From NCBI GenBank assembly GCA_010027295.1, contig RGVM01000039.1, positions 1-10,835 of the forward strand: a stretch of DNA of 10,835 bases, written 5' to 3'. A program made the translations under genes and the position numbers. This stretch comes from Chitinophagia bacterium. GTDB lineage: Bacteria; Bacteroidota; Bacteroidia; Chitinophagales; Chitinophagaceae. Shown here one piece after another: positions 8,450 through 10,835 of the stretch. Under the pieces are notes generated by a model. The model was given only the letters and a program-made list of their open reading frames with translations, was not told where the DNA came from and ran no database searches. Every line of letters starts with the position of its first letter. Within the stretch, counting starts at the first letter, position 1.

Positions 8450-9238
8450 ATGAGCATGACAAAGGTCCCGACGATGATAGTGCAAGCGATGCTGGCAGCA
8501 GTCTCCGTCGCCGCGATGTTCGCCCCCCGGCCGGTCGCTGCACAGAACGACTCCTCCCGCAGCCGCGACGGCATTATAGCTCGCTACACCCTGCAGCTCC
8601 TGGAGAAGGGGGACCGGAACGACCGCTACCGGGTCGTGCTGACCGCTGAAAACACGAACCCATACGAAGTCTTATATGGAAAGCCCGTGCGCAAACAACC
8701 CGACGGGTCCATGGGCATGAACACGGGGGACGACAGGAGCTTCGCGAGGGTTCGCATATACAACAGTTCCGGCTTCGAAGGATTCCTCGGCCAGACTGCC
8801 TCGCTGGCTGGCGAGGATACCCGCCTGCAGGCCGAGGGCGACGTGCAATTGTTCCGCATCGCAGCAGGCGTAGCCCTCCGGACCGAAATGGACTTCACCG
8901 TCAGGTCGGGCAAGACACCCAACATGCTCCTGATGCTGGACGGCGGCATTAAGAAGCGGGATGACTTCAGGGTGAGGTCGGGCATGACAGGCTCTTCGGG
9001 CAACTGGGTGAGCGACTGCGGGGCCATCGGGATGTTCTTGACCATAACTAAAAACACGGCCGGGCAAACCATACTGGAACAGACTGTAAACAACCGTCGT
9101 CAGACATGGGTCCAGGTCAGCGAGGGCATCTTCGAGAAGGCGGGAGACAATACGGCGCGGGTGACTTACAACAAGGCGGTGAACATCTACACCTATTCCA
9201 ACGAGGACGGTGCGACCTGCATCTGGAGGATGCGATGA
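8450..9238 (+). CDS. Secreted protein of unknown function, second of a tandem paralogous pair
   Basis: A 262-aa paralogue of the preceding protein. Its last 74 residues before the C-terminal tail align without gaps to the neighbour, with 34 identities by hand count, and the upstream part aligns with small gaps (YTLQLL...NDRY, DDRSFARVRI, SLAGE, LFRIAAG, VRSGKTPNM). It has only two cysteines after the signal peptide: Cys190 in WVSDCG and Cys257 in GATCIW, 67 residues apart, suggesting a conserved disulfide. The signal peptide ends at about residue 31 (PVAA, then QND). The frame is open from an ATG at 8393, inside the first gene, but that start adds a charged 19-residue lead (DEELRKRR) ahead of the signal peptide, so the ATG at 8450 is chosen. 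There is no clear Shine-Dalgarno sequence. Compared with its partner, it is less basic in the middle region. Function unknown; a periplasmic or surface binding role is only a guess. Confidence 0.88.
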   Translation: MSMTKVPTMIVQAMLAAVSVAAMFAPRPVAAQNDSSRSRDGIIARYTLQLLEKGDRNDRYRVVLTAENTNPYEVLYGKPVRKQPDGSMGMNTGDDRSFARVRIYNSSGFEGFLGQTASLAGEDTRLQAEGDVQLFRIAAGVALRTEMDFTVRSGKTPNMLLMLDGGIKKRDDFRVRSGMTGSSGNWVSDCGAIGMFLTITKNTAGQTILEQTVNNRRQTWVQVSEGIFEKAGDNTARVTYNKAVNIYTYSNEDGATCIWRMR

Positions 9239-9241
9239 CCG

Positions 9242-9493
9242 ATGGCGGGCGTGACACATAGGCTCAGCATGGCCGACAAGGCCCTGGAGACGGTCCTTAC
9301 CAGACCAGAGGCTGGGAAGGCCCTCATGGGCAGGATTTTGCAAAAGGATGGTTCCAGCCTTTCTGATGCCAGGGTGGAAGTGCCCATACCCGGAGAAGCA
9401 TCACTGGCCCTTGCCATCACTGAAAAGTTCGCCTCCCGCCAACCGACATCAGACATGAGATCAGACCCCAATCCATTGATCGGGGAGGGCTGA
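9242..9493 (+). CDS. Doubtful small ORF after the secreted pair
   Basis: An 83-codon frame beginning 3 bases after the stop of the second paralogue. The predicted protein has no signal peptide, membrane segment or motif I recognise. G or C fills the third position in about 54 of 83 codons, and the share falls in the second half. The opposite strand is also open over most of the same stretch, so an open frame here may be chance. Tight spacing to the upstream gene is the only positive argument. Confidence 0.18.
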   Translation: MAGVTHRLSMADKALETVLTRPEAGKALMGRILQKDGSSLSDARVEVPIPGEASLALAITEKFASRQPTSDMRSDPNPLIGEG

Positions 9494-9566
9494 GAAGAGA
9501 TCACCGCGGCAGGCTAGCGAACCTGCCCACAGGCAATATCCCATTAAAAGCGACGTTCCATCAGGT

Positions 9567-9740
9567 ATGTCACAGGATCGGGTTTTCAGCAGTGCCTTGA
9601 AGAAATGTCCGGATGTCTGCCGAAAAGCCAACCACTTGGCATTCTTTTTGAATATTGTAAATTGCACCGATATCCTGACCATCCCTTTAGTGGTTCGGGA
9701 TAATCTAGAAGTTATCCATACCCTAGATCTGCTTACCTGA
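9567..9740 (+). CDS. Possible 57-codon small ORF
   Basis: An ATG at 9567 opens a frame to a TGA at 9738-9740. The predicted peptide has three cysteines (14, 18 and 33) and a hydrophobic stretch around 29-42, with no recognisable family. The frame is open further upstream, to about 9478, without a clear start. TCAGG precedes the ATG, a poor ribosome-binding site. The candidate promoter at 9635-9665 lies inside it, so both are unlikely to be real together. It could be a decayed gene fragment. Confidence 0.12.
   Translation: MSQDRVFSSALKKCPDVCRKANHLAFFLNIVNCTDILTIPLVVRDNLEVIHTLDLLT
9635..9665 (+). promoter_or_regulatory. Weak Bacteroidota-type promoter candidate for the 9768 gene
   Basis: CTTG at 9635-9638 resembles the -33 TTTG box. 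After a 19-base spacer, TAAATTGC at 9658-9665 resembles the -7 TAnnTTTG box lacking one T. Spacing is right, but both boxes are imperfect. The ATG at 9768 is about 100 bases downstream, implying a long leader. Confidence 0.25.
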
Positions 9741-9752
9741 GACAGGCAATGC

Positions 9753-9776
9753 CCCTCTTAGCCTGAAATGAGAGGG
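9753..9776 (+). promoter_or_regulatory. Inverted repeat enclosing the start codon of the 9768 gene
   Basis: CCCTCT at 9753-9758 pairs perfectly with AGAGGG at 9771-9776, with a further T-G pair inside, and the ATG at 9768-9770 falls in the loop and upper stem. In RNA this could restrict ribosome access. The stem is short, and no known leader class is recognised. Confidence 0.25.
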
Positions 9777-10835
9777 AAACAGCGTTCCGCCAGATGTATC
9801 AAGCATGCAGGAAATGAAAGCCTTGTGAATCTAATATCCCTTTTACTGACGATTTCATCCCTTTGCTCATCGGCCATCGTCATGGCCAGTGAGACATTGG
9901 ATTCCACCCGCAAGCCATCATACGGGGTGGTAATTGATTTAAACGCCTCCGCTGAGGAAGGGGCTTCACCCGTTCCATCCACAATTGACCTAATTTGGTT
10001 CCAGGTTTTCAGCGTATGCCAGCTCGAACGCGCGACTTTCTCCGTCATACGAGACCCGTCCATCAACACCGTAGCGTTCGACAGCGTGAAGTGGGAGATG
10101 GGCGACGCCACCAATTCAACATATAAATATTACCGACCGCAACCACCTGTCGTCAACGACGGATGGATGACAGAGTGGAGGCATGCATTCGCACAAGCAG
10201 GCCTCTACAATGTTAAAATGACGGTTTACTATGATGTGAACAAGACCCTGGTCTACACCAAGCAGGTTAAGATCTTCGACAAGCCATCCCTGCCTATCGG
10301 GCCCGACACCTTAGATTACTGCCTCGGGGCCGGCACTACCCAGCTATCCGTCACGCCAAGCCCCAGCCACTCCCTTATCTGGTATGCCCTCAAACAGGCT
10401 CCCGCCTCAGGATGGGAAGTACTGCCCACGGCACCCACACCTACGTCGGGAACCATAGGCAAACAGGAATACTTCGTCACTCAGAAATACATTCCCGCCG
10501 GTTACCCCTTGGGATGTGAAAGCGACAGGAAGAAGATTGTCGTGATGGTGCTCGGAAGTCCCGATGCGAGCGCCATGACGACGACCACCTGGTCTACCTG
10601 TGAGGATGGGGCGGCCAAGCCGCTGAACGAACTCGTCACCTTCACGCCCGACAACGTCCTGCCATACCGTACCCAACTGACATGGTATCTCACCAACAAC
10701 ACCGGTGAGACCGGCACAAGCACGCCTCCCGTGCCGGCAACAGATAGGACTGCCGTTCCGGGCCGTAGCTATTATGTATCCCTGATGAGCAAGATTGGAT
10801 GCGGGGAGAGTGCCCGCAAAGAAATCAAGCTCATC
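9768..10835 (+). CDS. Large secreted PKD/Ig-like repeat protein, 3' end beyond window (partial)
   Basis: The frame is open for 356 codons from ATG 9768 to the window edge; an in-frame TAG just upstream fixes this as the first ATG. A basic N-terminus is followed by a hydrophobic core (about 19-38) ending in VMAS, a signal peptide with a long n-region. Residues about 105-170 resemble a PKD domain (KWEMGDA near 109, then WRHAFAQAGLYNVKMTV). Two Ig-like repeats follow, at about 174-262 and 263-356. Each has an opening Cys (185, 278), a core WY (LIWY at 203, LTWY at 304), an aromatic strand (YFVT 235, YYVS 335) and a closing GC(G)ES Cys (250, 345). This layout fits the CHU_C-associated Ig-like family found in Bacteroidota surface proteins, which usually end in a T9SS or gliding-type sorting domain; that end is not visible. 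The first third of the gene is less GC-rich than the rest. Likely an adhesin or surface matrix protein. Confidence 0.8.
   Translation, partial: MRGKQRSARCIKHAGNESLVNLISLLLTISSLCSSAIVMASETLDSTRKPSYGVVIDLNASAEEGASPVPSTIDLIWFQVFSVCQLERATFSVIRDPSINTVAFDSVKWEMGDATNSTYKYYRPQPPVVNDGWMTEWRHAFAQAGLYNVKMTVYYDVNKTLVYTKQVKIFDKPSLPIGPDTLDYCLGAGTTQLSVTPSPSHSLIWYALKQAPASGWEVLPTAPTPTSGTIGKQEYFVTQKYIPAGYPLGCESDRKKIVVMVLGSPDASAMTTTTWSTCEDGAAKPLNELVTFTPDNVLPYRTQLTWYLTNNTGETGTSTPPVPATDRTAVPGRSYYVSLMSKIGCGESARKEIKLI
10287..10835 (+). repeat. Two tandem Ig-like protein repeats
   Basis: Protein-level repeats within the partial gene: the first spans about 10287-10553, the second about 10554 to the edge. Cys-to-Cys distances are 65 and 67 residues, and both share the order Cys, (I/T)WY, G-x-tP-rich loop, Y(F/Y)V(T/S), GC-ES, basic K-I strand. 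DNA identity is low, so these are old repeats and not a recent duplication. More copies may follow beyond the window. Confidence 0.6.

Larger units (their letters stand above)
9239..9767. other. Gene-poor, lower-GC gap with several small inverted repeats
   Basis: About 530 bases with no confident gene. GC falls noticeably from about 9540 onward compared with the rest of the window, with runs such as TTCTTTTTGAATATTGTAAA. Perfect short inverted repeats are GGCAGG/CCTGCC (9508-9513 and 9522-9527) and GGATAA/TTATCC (9698-9703 and 9712-9717). A near-perfect one, CCCCAATC/GATCGGGG, lies at about 9467-9486. None is followed by a T-run, so none is a clear intrinsic terminator. Weak open frames occur on both strands. 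Possible readings are a long leader for the 9768 gene, decayed coding DNA or an RNA gene; nothing in the sequence decides. Confidence 0.5.

Noticed and set aside
9193..9504. Minus-strand frame across the end of the second paralogue and the gap
   Set aside because: It overlaps a well-supported gene, begins in a low-GC gap and shows no family features. A third reading frame here is also partly open, pointing to chance.
9758..10114. Minus-strand frame of 118 codons at the start of the adhesin-like gene
   Set aside because: The plus-strand frame has a signal peptide, a PKD-like domain and Ig-like repeats and continues to the edge, so the antisense frame is a shadow.

Overview
The window looks like chromosomal DNA of a GC-rich member of the Bacteroidota. 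This is inferred from the gene content, not from a marker gene. Pointers are a truncated surface protein with tandem Cys-flanked Ig-like repeats of the CHU_C-associated type, poor Shine-Dalgarno signals before most genes, a TTTCTTTGCA element close upstream of a gene (close to the Bacteroidota TAnnTTTG -7 box), and the pairing of an M13 peptidase with a GH78 rhamnosidase. No rRNA, tRNA, CRISPR array, transposase or phage gene was seen.

Layout from left to right. Bases 60-2093 (minus) encode an M13 zinc metallopeptidase with a lipoprotein-type signal. Divergent from it, 2229-4925 (plus) encodes a secreted GH78 alpha-L-rhamnosidase with both catalytic glutamates in place. It is followed by 5031-5960 (plus), a multi-pass membrane protein of unknown function. 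That gene converges on 6113-7504 (minus), a sugar-porter MFS transporter; the 150-base gap between them holds a nested hairpin that could end transcription from both sides. Divergent from the transporter, 7644-8408 and 8450-9238 (plus) encode two secreted proteins that are clear paralogues of each other and match no family I recognise. Bases 9239-9767 hold no confident gene and drift to lower GC. At 9768 a large secreted PKD/Ig-like repeat protein begins and runs off the right edge.

Functionally, the rhamnosidase would release L-rhamnose from glycans or glycosides, the MFS porter would carry a sugar across the inner membrane, and the M13 enzyme would degrade peptides in the envelope. No SusC/SusD pair, regulator or rhamnose catabolic gene is present, so this is not a complete polysaccharide utilisation locus and the sugar link is only suggestive. 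The least explained parts are the tandem secreted paralogues, the membrane protein and the low-GC gap before the adhesin-like gene.
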